Positions 1 to 12,800 of a stretch of 64,000 nucleotides of DNA are shown piece after piece. Source of the stretch: Stictocephala bisonia (lineage: Eukaryota > Arthropoda > Insecta > Hemiptera > Membracidae); assembly GCA_035578905.1 (NCBI GenBank), contig JAQJVL010000110.1, forward strand, positions 1,883,131-1,947,130. The letters run 5' to 3'. The stretch's first letter is position 1, and each line of letters opens with the position of its first letter. Below the pieces are notes generated by a model, which saw nothing but the letters and a program-made list of their open reading frames with translations, made no database searches and was not told where the DNA came from. Both the position numbers and the translations under genes were made by a program.

Positions 1-280
1 TGTAACAGATCATTTTGTTGTAGAATTAGATTTATCCTTCATAAATTGAAGAATCTTCAGTTTTTTCAGTACATTCGTGTTAGGACAAGGAACACCGTGT
101 TTCTGTAAAAAATACGATAAAAATAAACTACATCCTTTACAGTATTGTGCAATAATGTTTTTATTCATCCGTTCCCCTTCCTTTTAATTTTTAAAGAGAA
201 CTACAGCTAGTGTATTTTATATTTTGAAGACATATTTTAAGAGCTTATTTTGAAAATCGATCATTTGCTAATCCGGATAA
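1..280. other. AT-rich sequence, nothing recognised
   Basis: No convincing gene, RNA or repeat is visible. A short AAAT-type microsatellite (about 279-296) follows it and may mark the 3' edge of the decayed retrotransposon that runs on the minus strand from here. Confidence 0.5.
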
Positions 281-424
281 AATAAATAAATAAATAACGT
301 CTTTATTTGGATCGTTTTTCAATATTCAGTTGTTTTTAAAAAAAAAACTCGTCATACAAAAATTACATGTATATTACCAAGGACTAGGTTAAAAACAAAA
401 TATTGAAAATATATTTTACACAAG

Positions 425-2290
425 TTAGATTTTAAAATAATCATATTCCAAATGCAGCTTAAGTTTATTTTTAAAAGGTACATAGCTGAGTGCTTTGAAA
501 TTCTGTTGAATTTTATTGTAAATCTGGGGAGAAAAGTAAGAAAAAGCATTCCTTCCCACCTCGAGTCTGACTTTGAGTACCTCTAGCATGCTGTCCTGGC
601 GCGTGCGACGTTCTCTAACCTCTGACGCCCACAGTATGTTCCTCAAATAAGTGGGTGTAACAGATAGCAGAATCTTATGTACTAAACAAGCCACTTCCAA
701 ACTAAATATATGCTTTATTGAAAGTGTTTTTGCTTTTTCTCAAGCTTGACTGACATGGTCATATTTCCTGAGACCATACACAAACCTAATGGCTGAGTTT
801 TGCAGTCTTTGGAGTGAGATAGTGTTGTCAAGGGATAACCTACTTCCGAAGACTGGAGCGCATACAACATTGCAGGGAAAATAATACTATTGACTATTTG
901 TAGCTTGAGTTGCTCTTGGAGCAACCCCCTAAGCCTAAATAAAACTCTCAACCTGCACATTGTGCTGCGGGTCACATTTCTAACATGAAAGGAAAATATT
1001 AATTGTGTGTCTAATGTTACACCTAGAATCTTTACAGTCTCGGATACCGTCAAAGGTTCCCCACCCAAAGACACATACTGCGAATCATCCTTCATGATAT
1101 TCTTTACTGCAGGAGGTTGGAAATGAACAATAGAGCATTTATTAGGATTTCATTTAAGACGGTGGTCATCCGCCCAAAGCTTGACCTCCAACAGTTCCGC
1201 ATTCATTAGCTGAACAGCCAAGGCTACGTTGGAAGGATGGTATGATAGTACCAGCTGAGTATCGTCTGCATACTAGTACAGAGAACAATGAGTTAGTACA
1301 GATTCAAGATCTACTGTGTATAAAAGAAACATAATGGGGCCCAGACAGCTGCTCTGAGGCATCCCTGAGACTATAAGTGACATCCGAGAAATGATTATTT
1401 ACTCTAGTGACCTGAGTTGTCCCAGACAATTACGAATCAAACCACATCACCGCATTACTATCAAACCCATAATAGTTTATCTTAGCAAGAAACATTTCAA
1501 AATTGACAGATTTGAATGCATGGGAAAAGTCAAGAGAGGCCAGACTACCACTTTCCTTAGATTCAGTAAAGCTGATGTGGTGCTGAAGCCCTTTCTGAAA
1601 CCTGACTGGCTGTCAGGCAAGATGTTGTTACAGTCCAAGAAGGAAACCAACTGATTACAAACAATCATCTCCAATATTTTGGACATTGCAGGTAATATGG
1701 AGATAGGCCTTAAATCAGACAACAAGGACTATCATTCTTTGGCAGGGGTATAACAAGGCTCTTTTTCCAGACAGAAGGGAAATGAGCACTGAGGAGAGAA
1801 AGATTGATTATATGGGTGATGGCAAGGATGCAAAATGGACTGACAGCTCTTATCATTTCGATTGAAATTCCATCCGACCCACAGGCAGTTGTTGAAATCT
1901 TATTTATTATATCCTTCACCTCGCTCTCACTCACTTTACAAAACTGAACACTTGTTTTACTCTGTCACTTGTTGTATTTTTGTATAAAAGCTAGCCTCTG
2001 TACACTTACTTTGTGTCCACTACCCATAGCAGCAAAGTAGCGATTTATATCATTAGGTGTCACATTTTGCATTCCAAATTCACTAAAATTATTGCTGGTT
2101 ACCTCGCCAGCACGCAATGTTGCCCAGAAGGATTTAGAATCCTTACAATTCAGCCTTTCTGCAAAATAATCTTTTTTTGCTTTTCAAATTGCGTAGTTGA
2201 GGTTATTCCGTGCCTTGCAATATCCTTCTTTGGCGAGTACTTTTACTGATAGGGTCTAGTCCTAATTAATCCAGATTATTGATGCTCTAC
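425..2290 (-). mobile_element. Decayed non-LTR retrotransposon (reverse transcriptase part)
   Basis: Read on the minus strand, broken pieces of one LINE polyprotein occur in the correct order. A linker with YCKARNNLN and FWATLRAG lies near 2240-2110. The RT fingers with CGSDGISIEMIR lie near 1880, and LRPISILPAMSKILE near 1710-1670. A degenerate version of the GVPQGSVLG motif (GMPQSSCLGP) is near 1350, the catalytic YADDTQLVL near 1270-1240, KILGVTLD near 1030, and a C-terminal domain reaches 425. Several stops and frameshifts separate the pieces, so it cannot make a working enzyme. No endonuclease domain is visible, so the copy is 5'-truncated or its 5' part has decayed; the upper edge is approximate. 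The motif set fits the Jockey/CR1 group broadly, but the clade cannot be fixed by eye. Confidence 0.8.
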
Positions 2291-2776
2291 TGTAGTTACA
2301 ACATGAATTACTTTTAATACCCTCGAGCTACCAGGACTTATCAAACAACAGAGACCAGGGAAAATGAGCTTGAAAATTATAAACAGTGTACTAGGTCTAT
2401 GGCCTAGGACAATCTGCATGATTTTACATGTATTTAATATCCTTTTATTGAAGCTGTAGTCTAAATTAATTGGATGAAATTTGAGTTTTTCAATTTAGGT
2501 TAACCATTTCCCTTATATTTTATTTAAAAGATAATTAGCTTAAAGCAAATTCATTTACATTTCCTAGAGTTTTACAATGATCTTTGGTAGATAAGGCTTA
2601 AATAAGCCTAATTTCATCAAGATTGGTTTGACATATAAATAGAAAAATCACTTGTATTTATATGTTAACACTGTGTAAGAAACACAGAATTAATTTTATG
2701 AAGCAGTTAAAAAATATAGCTATTAATAATGTAAGCCAACCCTTTAATTAGTTGTGTGAATGTTTTGATCCTAATG
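2290..2776 (-). other. 3' UTR / flank of the LRR membrane protein gene
   Basis: This AT-rich stretch lies between the stop codon of the LRR gene and the decayed LINE. Minus-strand AATAAA hexamers occur at 2519-2524 and 2444-2449 and are plausible polyadenylation signals, giving a 3' UTR of roughly 250-350 bases. No other coding sequence is seen. Confidence 0.4.
2519..2524 (-). terminator. Candidate polyadenylation signal of the LRR gene
   Basis: A minus-strand AATAAA lies about 250 bases after the TAA stop at 2777. A second hexamer lies at 2444-2449. Such hexamers are common in AT-rich DNA, so this is only a candidate. Confidence 0.35.
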
Positions 2777-3840
2777 TTACAATTGAGTTGTAGCCTGTAG
2801 CTTGACATACCTAGCATGTTGGTCTTCCGTTTGTGCCACTGGTAAGAAGCATTGGTGATTTTTCGGTTTCTTGAACAGTTTTCTAACTGCATGGTATAAG
2901 GCCAAAATGAGAATTGTACTTAAGATGAAAAGAAGAACAATAAGTACAATATTTAGAGTGGTGTTTGCTTGAATGGTTTTTGGTTGAGATACGATGAGAC
3001 ATCTTGTCTTAGGCTCAGTCGGAGGAAAATCTCCAAGAGTGGCGCACACTTGATAAGGTCCTTGAGGTAGTCCATGGATTACCGCCCATGGCAAAGTGCA
3101 GTTGATATGTCTCTGAGCAACTAGAGTTCCCGTAACGAACACTGTGATCGTCAGCAAACAATGGGGATCTGATTTGTCCTTCCATATCTGGGCAGAAACC
3201 ATCAAAGTCCCTAAGTCAGTCAGATTGGCATCCACCGAAGTGATGTAAGAACGAGTCTTTGTCCCTGGAAGTGGATTGTTTTTCACTGTAGGAAGTAGGG
3301 GGATGATTTCGCTACATCCCAGTACCCATGCAGACTCATCATTGCCGCCACCTTCTAGAAGGACCACACAATACCTATAACGATGACCCAGCTGCAAGTC
3401 TGCCGCTGATAGAGCGAGAGATAGAGTCTTTGGATCAACCAGTTGTGAAGAATCACACTTCAACGGATTAGTTTCTAACAATACTTCATGAACACCCAGT
3501 TCCTCGTATATGAAGAGTGCATCACAAGAATAAGTGAGCGCACTAGCCTCCACACTCCACAGCAAAGACACCTTCGAACCATCAAACTGGAATGCTCTAA
3601 GAACAACTTGGGTGCCAGACACTGGCATTGGAGTTCCTAGAGGATCTTCTGAGGGAAGAGGAGATTCTTCTTGGCCGCCACAAACTAACTCACTAGCTGA
3701 CAACTCTTCTATGAGGGCATTCTCAAGCGAGGGAGGAGTGGCACACACTGAAGTTCCTCTGTCAGCTCTCGGAAGTGCAGTGGCATTCCTCAACCAAGAG
3801 GCAAATTGAGAGAGATTGCAGTCGCAGTTCAGTGGATTCT
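2777..3840 (-). CDS. LRR gene coding exon 5 (LRRCT, FN3-like, TM, tail)
   Basis: Residues 356-709 begin at a CAG acceptor at 3843-3841 and end with TAA at 2779-2777. They include the LRRCT cysteines, a fibronectin-III-like module with VSLLWSV and HRYRYCVVLL strands, a further beta-rich part with GPYQVCATL, a hydrophobic helix (VLIVLLFILSTILILALYH) and a short cytoplasmic tail starting RKLFKK. The tail has a tyrosine near the end (ARYVKLQ). Confidence 0.9.
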
Positions 3841-6800
3841 CTGTAAAACATAAATAATTCATTAATAATGAAATGTTGACTAACAAGGTGTCCAGTAAAT
3901 TTCCTTAGAAAAATTCCCTGACTTTTCCCTGACCTTCCTATGATTTGGTACACAATTTTCCTGTCCCCGAATCAACATAATTAAATATACCTGTATTAAT
4001 ACAACCAATAATTAATAGTATATAATCATGTCAGTAAACGTCACTAATTTACAATATACTGTTATTAATCAAAATAATAATTAAATACAAAACTAGTACA
4101 ATTATTATTTTTTTGATACAGTACATTATAAAATAATATATAGTTGAATTAAAGAAAATATAATTAGGCTTGAGTAAAAATAAATATACTGAAGTACTAT
4201 CCTTTATTCTATTGTCAAATTACGACAATTTTCAATGGCTTGAAAAAAGGTAAATATTACAAACACAACAAAATAAAATCAGCATAAATTGCACGTTTAT
4301 GACTTATTGGAACTAGTACTTATTAAAAACTTATTTCAATAAATTTAACATTTTAGAGATATAAAACTACCGGTAGTTTTCAAAGAGGTTGTAAAAACCA
4401 TAAGAAAATTAATGTGATAACTTTTTTATGATTAAGATTATTAAAAAGCTAGTAAAATCAACATTTGGTTCAAACTAAGTATTTTTTGTAAAGCACCCAG
4501 TTATATAGTGACCATTACGAATTTCAACACATTGATGTTCTTGTTAAGATTTTTTCAGGTTATTTTAAATTCTCTGACTTTTCCAGGTTTTCCCTATTTT
4601 CCCTGTTGCTGGAACTGTATTAAGGAACTGAATCAGCTTACACAGTTCAGCTATTGACACAGTTCCCTTCTACTCATAATATTGGTGGTTAAGAAGATAG
4701 CTCTCATTTAATGAGTAAAAAGTCATAAACCCAATCCACAATTTGGTATCGTTATTTATTTTAGTGAGAGAGGAACAATTTAAAGTTACTTGCATTTGAC
4801 TCCATTTTAATCACTTTCATGGGCATTCAACATTTCTTATCTGCTGCAATAGACTACTCTCTATATTTACTTCTTTATAATATTCAATATCATAAAAATA
4901 TTCTCAAATAAGTTTATATTCTTATTTGAATATACATACACTTCTCATTACAGTTGACTCTTGATAATCAGACAGTTACGGGACCAGTGGAGTGTCAGAT
5001 TACCAAAAATTTCAGATTACAAAATATTGCCTTAATATCTATGAATCACTATATAAATTTAGAAAACCAAATATACAATGTTTTTTAGACATTATCTATT
5101 GGACTATATATCAAGGATTAAAAATAAGTAATTTAAGTTTTAATATTTTGATATTGACAGATTTATTGCAATTAACGATGATTCGGTAAGTTTGTACAGC
5201 ACATACTACAATCTTAACATGGAAAAATCTGAGTCTTCTGCTTCTTATAACGCAAACCTTTGGTGATGGCTTTTTCTTGAATGTCTTTCAGCATTAAAAC
5301 GTTGCTAAGGTCAAGTTCACATTCCTCACACCAGCGTATCAGCGTCCCACACAAGTGTTGACAGGTGGGATAGCTTTCTCATAGCTGATCACGTATTCCG
5401 TCGCCACTGCCTCCTCAATTGTGTCATTTTGTGTAGATGCCTTGTGTTGTCTGTATTACACTGATCGAAGCGAGAAACTAACAGAAGTATGTAAGATGCA
5501 TCAACATTGTCGAGACATAAAATGTTTGCACTGTACACAGTTCAGCCTAGATTGATGATTCAGACAGCGTCAGACTACCAAGCATGTTTGTCTGTTAAAT
5601 GACGACTATCGCAAGTCAACTGTAACTTACTCTCTTTAGCACCATATTGAAATCAATCAAATACGTTTTAGAAAAGTGTTTAAACAGAGTTAGACTGTCT
5701 TTAAGCTAGTATCCAAAAACATAAGAGACTATTTATGAAATATTATTGCCCATATAACCCAATCATATTAGTTATATTTATATGTTTTATATACATGGTA
5801 AGTAAATAATAATAATAGCTGGGTAGTTGCATAAAATATTAATGGTTAGCAATATTTAAAATCGTGTTTTAATATAAGATAACTCTACAATGAATATATA
5901 GATACAGATCGTTTATATTTGCAAAATTCAGCAACAAGAATAAACAAAACTACATAGTCAGCCATTATTTTCTCACACTACTGTGTTGTTGTTGGCATTT
6001 GATCAAATAATTAACTTTCAAAGAATACCTGAAAGCGTGAACCTTTTCAGTCGTACGGATGATGAGAAAGCATCACTTGCTACCATGGAAATGTCGTTAT
6101 CATCTAGCCTCAACTCTGTGAGGTTTCGCAGCGGCTGTGTAAGGTCTGACGTTATCGCTCTAAGAAAGTTATGGGCAATATCCAGTTTAGTGAGTCGTGT
6201 GAGGTGTGCCAGCGAAGCTCCAGATACAGCTACAATCCTGAATCAAGAGAAAATATGTTTTAAACTGTTGATTAGTTCATTTTACTAACATTATTCATTA
6301 CCAATCATCCATTACATTTATATTTTGTCAACAGTCTAGTTCTTGCTGTGAATTAAATTGAAATTTAACCATACTACTGGTTTCATATTGTCTTTCTAAT
6401 ATTATTAAACATAGCACAGAGATGTCAAGAAATTTTCAATTTTGTCATTATTTTCCAATATTTGAAACTATACACTTTCATAGCTCGTTACTATAATTGC
6501 TCAATACCTGCAGTTGCAAATTAAATTAATTTAAATTTCTGTTTTCTTAATTATCAATGATTTACGTTTATTATATTTACTTTTGTAAAAAAATAATAAC
6601 TCTTGCCTCACTCATGCAAATTTTGTCGACGCTGGCAATGATGTCCCCTCTTTTTAATTTTAATTATTTTTTAAACCATTGGCGAAAACTCATGAGCAGT
6701 GCTCGTTCTGAATTTAGCATTATTTAAATAGTGAATAAACACACCAAACAAGCAGTTAAATTGTTGAGAGGCAACATATTTACTAGAAAGCACTACCTGT

Positions 6801-9800
6801 TATGAGCAGAACTAGTGGCAAAAATAATAACTACAACCATATACTTCAAAATCGCAGTACAAAATTCTCCCGCTCAGAGTTGCGGGAAGAACCAAACCCA
6901 TCAAATAAAGATATATGATTACTTTGATTACTGATCAACCGTGTATACTAGATTAATATAGTATATAAAATGAATGGTTGTACTCTTCATAGAAACATTT
7001 TACATGGCTCAATCGATAACCTCAGTAATTTAATCCTTTCCACTCCAATTACTGGGAACCCAGTTTCCCTATCAGCTCCATTTACTTTTTTAAGCAAAGA
7101 TTGCCTACTACATTTGTTCAGTGGGAAAAACATATATCTGATAGTTCCAAAAAGCTGATGTATTTTTTCTTTGTTTCTTCTATGACTAAAGTATAGATTA
7201 ATATAAAATAAAACATATATTTTTATTTTCAAAATTTTTTAATTATATATATTCATTGGAACAAAATTGAATTTCTAACAAAAAAACGGATTCAAGAAGA
7301 ATTTTTGAAAAATTTTAAATAGGAAGAATAGTATTTCTTGTTTGTTTTTTGTTGTTTGTATCCTTACAAACAAAAAAAATTCATTTTCAAATATTTTGGA
7401 CTAAATTATACATAAAAAAATATATATAATTCTAAAATAGAATTTTTTTGAAAAACAACATTTTTACCAAAAAAATTATTTTCACTGCAACTAGTAAACA
7501 ATTGCTCCGTAAATTTTATTTTATTGCTTAGCAACAGTCAAAATGTACACAATTTAGACCAAATTTGTAAGTAAAGCTTTTTTCAATAATTCAAAACATG
7601 TTATCAGCTAAAAATATAAACAGACAAAATCTAATAGCCTACTTGCAACACTCTTTTATTCGACAGGAATCATCGTCGTAAAATAAAAATATTATGAATA
7701 AACAGTAAAACAACAACGATAACCTAGCAACAACAATGCGTTTTATAAGCTCATTACGAACGATAACATATGACGGAAAAAAGTGAGTGCAGATAGCTGT
7801 TGCAGTCAGCCAGCTGTTTACGGAGCAGCCACAGACGACAAACATTACATTTCATGAGGTTTGTTTACCGAAAATAAACTCAAACGGTTCCGAAAAAATT
7901 CTACAGGTAGCAGCACATATCAAACAACAACCCTAGCGGTCAATAATGTAACTACGTCAGTCTAAATACAATCATAGAACGTTTTTATAGAGACGTCGGG
8001 CCCGGCCCGACATTGGAGTTAGTGCGGTAAGTTGCGTGGCGGGGCTGCCCCGCCACTTGAGTGGAAAGGGTTAATATGAAACAGAAATGCAGTTAGTGAC
8101 AAATGTTTTTTTTCATCCCAATGGAAACTATGTTTGCCAGTGTACGAGGATATTCAGTGTCTTACTAATAAAAACATACTAACCTATTATGTGCCAAGTT
8201 GAGTTCATCCAAGGTGGGGATGGCTCTAAAAGCATGGTCCTCAAGAACGTCAATCTGATTATGGTGAAGTGAGAGAGATGTCAGTGAATCCAACCCTGCA
8301 AGAGCTCCTCGGGTGACGCTGCTCAGCTGGTTGTGAGCTAGAGACAGCAGCGCAAGAGAAGGAAGTCGAGGTAATGTGCTAGGTCCCAGAGGCCCTGCTA
8401 GAGAATTACCGCTCAGGTCTAGCTCTTGCAGATTGCGCAGTCCTTGGAGATGTGATACCACCATCACACCTAACCGATTGCCCTGCAGCCGCAGTGTTCG
8501 GAGTAAAGGAACAGTGACAAAAGCATCAGCCGATATCCAATTGATCATGTTATCACTCAGATCTAGGAATGTCAAACTGGTCAAGTTCTGAAAAAAATGT
8601 ACAATAGTATTAAGTTTCCAATTGTAATTATTCTTGTAATTGTAACAGTAGGATACAGAAAAAAATATTATAAATTCATTGTACTATTTAAATTAAAATA
8701 AGCAACAGCTTTCTAAAAAGTACAATGTTAATATCCTCGAAATTGAGGAGTTGAGGATTTTATAGGTTGTGTTTTTTTATAAAATCGTGGATTGTTCACA
8801 GCAATGAAATGGTATTCACTGCAGCATTTTCACTTACTCCTTTTATTGACAAACTAAAAAAATAAATCTGCCTGTGGAGCTTCACTCATGATGCAATCAT
8901 AAACAATATTAAATAATACATCATTTCAGTCTATGACAAAGGAAAAAAGGTTATTTTAATATAGTTAATTAATAATAGTAATGACAAAATACTAGCAATG
9001 AGAGAAACTACAGAAAACCTGATTAAAAGTGTTTAATATATAAACAGACTACATAAAGAAATGGAAGAAGATAGGGATAGTATTGCAAAATCTGTATACT
9101 CTTGTTTTCTGTTCTAATGACTGTTAGATGAAACAGTGGTTACAATTTAAAAAAAAAAACCTAGTTAAAAACAGGACCCACAACGTTTTCTCAACTGACC
9201 CAACTTAAATAATGTTGGTCAACAAAAATCTACTGGTGGAAGTAAATCTATACTAAAAGCCACTTCCCTAACCAAAAGTTTTAAGTAATCTGGATATTAA
9301 CTAGTCAACCAATAAGATTCCAAAGTTGTAATGAAAGATAACCAACTGTGACGAGAAAAGTGTTAGTTAAAAACCTGTCCCATTCTTTTGTGAGTCGTTT
9401 TAGTCTGAAGATGCTAAATATGCTAAAAATTTATGCCTATAAATTTATGTACTATTTTATATTGTAATTAACTCGTTTTGTTTGACGTTTCACCTGTTTG
9501 TGATTGTCAATATAATAAATAGAATGCTGATAAATAAGCTAAAATCAAAATAGATAAGTTCTTAGTATATGAGTGCCAACAAATTACATTTAATAATGAA
9601 TAGAACGTTATTAATTTCTTTGCAAAATATCATGACAGAAATGTGTACTTACTATTAACACACACTGATTATGTGTGAGACAGAAAAATGAATCTACAGT
9701 TCAAGATAAATATTTTTAAATCCTGCATGTATTATTTCATGCTGAATGAATAAAATAATCAAAATAGTAATGATGAACCTATATAAAAAGAACTTTTAAA

Positions 9801-12800
9801 AAAACTCACTCTGTTATTGGCTCACTCTTTAATACATAAGAAATTATTATAATTTTTTTTAATACACAATTTTATTATAGTTTACTTCAAAAGATGTGTT
9901 GAGTAGACGGTGTAGACGATTGTGTGACAGGTCTAATCGCTCCAGGTGGTGGAGTCTACGGAGCGCGGTTGTTGGTACTGTCTCTAACTGGTTGTTGGGC
10001 AGTCCTAAGGCTTGCAGAGGTGTGTTCAGCCCGGAGAAGGCATCTGGTGCCACCTGTCGAAGTTCTCCAGACGAAACAACCAGCCCGTGAAGACTGACAT
10101 TCTAAAACATGACCACATCTCATACTTGATTTCTTATTGAAGAGTTTAAAAAGCTGTAACTTCTTCATGAAAGTACATTATTCTAATAGACCAGTGACTA
10201 TGGAAGTTATGACCAAAATATATACATACATATAACATGTACTTATAGAGGGGTTTTTAATTCAGTTTGAGTTCTTTTGGTTAGAACATAACAATTGATA
10301 GGCTCTTCTCATACTCTTCATTACATTAAGGTGGCGGTTTCCCTTCACAAAAATGCCAAAAATATGGGTTTCTATTTCAACGATTCAGTTCTTAATAATG
10401 TTTGTAACGTAAAACTTGATGTGTCATCTGGAAGAGCAAAACCTATTCTAGTGGACCTTAAATTGCTTTTTGTAAAAAATTGAGTTTATACTTTTTATGG
10501 TTAAATATGTGAAACGTTAAATGTCATTCGTGATGATTTTACATGAAAAAACTAATATCAACTTATGGTCAAATAGAAATGACCTTTAATAGTCATAAAG
10601 TGTTTACTATAACACATTATAATAATAAAAACAAACTGTACAGTTAAAATAGAAAAGCGTGTTTTGGTCCGCTGACGGTATAATTATATGTCTACTATAT
10701 GTATGTCGACTTGCTATACATATAGTAACCAGTGACTGGTTTGGAAAACAGCTGCCTTAAGACCAAAACCTCCACATTATATACTGTCAGTTACATACAT
10801 ACCTTTGTATCTACTATGTGTAAATACAGAAGGTAGAGATGTTGTCAAGACCATGGAGGTAATTTTTAAAAAAGGAAATTTGTTTAAAACAGTCAGAAAA
10901 CTCAATATATACATTTATAAAAATAATAAATATATATTTATACATAAAAGTGATATAGAAAATTGCTAAAAGTTTATTATTTATGATAAAAAAATGGATT
11001 AATTATTTGTCGTCGTTTGTATACATATTTGTCATACCACTCAAATGTTGAGAGGGCAAATCAAATATGTGTTATTAAAAGGTAGCTTTAATGTGTAACT
11101 AACATTACAACCCTTTTAGATATTCCCCAATGCAATAATTCATAAAACAATCTCTATATATAAAAGGCAAAGCACTCACTCGTCACTAATTCTCCAACTT
11201 TCCATATTGGTAGAGAGCTGAAATTTTGTAGACTGTTTCTTTAGGTGTGTGAAAGAAACAACGACAGATTCAAAAAGCGGATGAAGAAATTGAAGAAGTG
11301 GACAGTTTTACATATCTAGGAAAGTGTCTTGACAAGAGCTGGCGGAACTGATGAAGATGTTATATCAAGAATTAGAAAAGCAAATGCTGCATTCGTACAG
11401 CTTTATCCAGTGTGGAAGGCTAGAGACATTTCAACTAGAACCAAGTTAAAGATATTCAATAGTAATGTTAAGTCTGTGCTGTTATATGAGTGTGAGTCTT
11501 GGAAGGTATCTTCATTCCTAACACAAAAACTTCAAGTCTTCATTAACCGATGTTTGAGGAAAATACTAAAAATGTACTGGCCCGATGTTATCTCAAACAG
11601 AGAGCTGTGGAATACTACAAATGAAGAACCTGTAGATTTGCAGATCAAAAAACAAAAGTGGCGGTGGATTGGACACACACTACGTAAAAATCAAGATGCA
11701 GTGGAGAAACAAGCTTTGAGTTGGAATCCCCAGGAGCAGAGAAGACGAGGAAGACCAAAAATGACTTGGAAAAGAACAATAGACGAAGAAATAAAAGCCG
11801 CAGGGAAAAGCTGGAGAGAAGTGAGAGCCTTGGCTGCAAACTGAGTCCGATGGCGTTGTTTCATAGAGGTCCCTATGCTCCGTGCAGGAGTGAAAGGAAA
11901 TAAGTCAAGTTTCTTTAGGTCTTAAATAGGACAACTAAAGTATTTTCATCTTGATAAAATACTCCTAATGGATAGAAACCGCCCCCGAAAGATTGTTCTA
12001 TAAGGATAATATTGGGTTGATTTTAGTAAATTAATAACAGCTGTTTTGTTAAATAAATACACATGTTTATCTTGTTTGTTTGACATTATATTATTGATGA
12101 AATAAGAGTTTAATATTCAGCTGTTAAACAAAAGTAAATGAAATAACATCTTTAAAATAGGCCAAGTAATACCATATGGTATTTATACTAATAAATAGGT
12201 AGCAACGCAAGTAGTGTGAGTGAGATATTGTAAATAAATTCTATATTGTGATATTTTTGTGTTATACAGTTAATCTACTATTATTTGTAGTCAAATGTCA
12301 CATGCCGTTCAGCAGGCGTCGGGCGTGTCCCCTTGTAGTACAATAAATTGCTCTAAATTATTTTTCATCCAAAATATGTCTATATAATAACCAACAAGAG
12401 TACCTTGACACTAATATTTAGTATAATTTTATTTTCCTATATTCAAACAAAATCTAATATGGACGGTATGTGTACAATAGATAATACTGAGGGGACAAAT
12501 TAAGATTCAGTTAAATATGAAGTCAGATGTCTGCAAACATGGTGGGTCCATCCTTCCTTGGTTTCGAAACCCATGGAATTCTCTAGATTTGTATGCCACC
12601 AAGAATGATACATATCTTAAGAAGGAAAATCTGCTAGAAGCACCTTATTTTTTACTTATTTTACATTTAGGAGTGGACTCTACAAAAGTAAATATAATAA
12701 ATAACTTTATAGTTTTGAATGTTAGAAATAGTTTTCTCTCCTCTTACCTGCAAGAGAAATGCTGGAAGGATGGAAACATTCTGGAGAGAACAGTCAAGAA

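Noticed and set aside
11645..11839. 64-residue minus-strand ORF
   Set aside because: It is the antisense shadow of the LINE C-terminal fragment on the plus strand.
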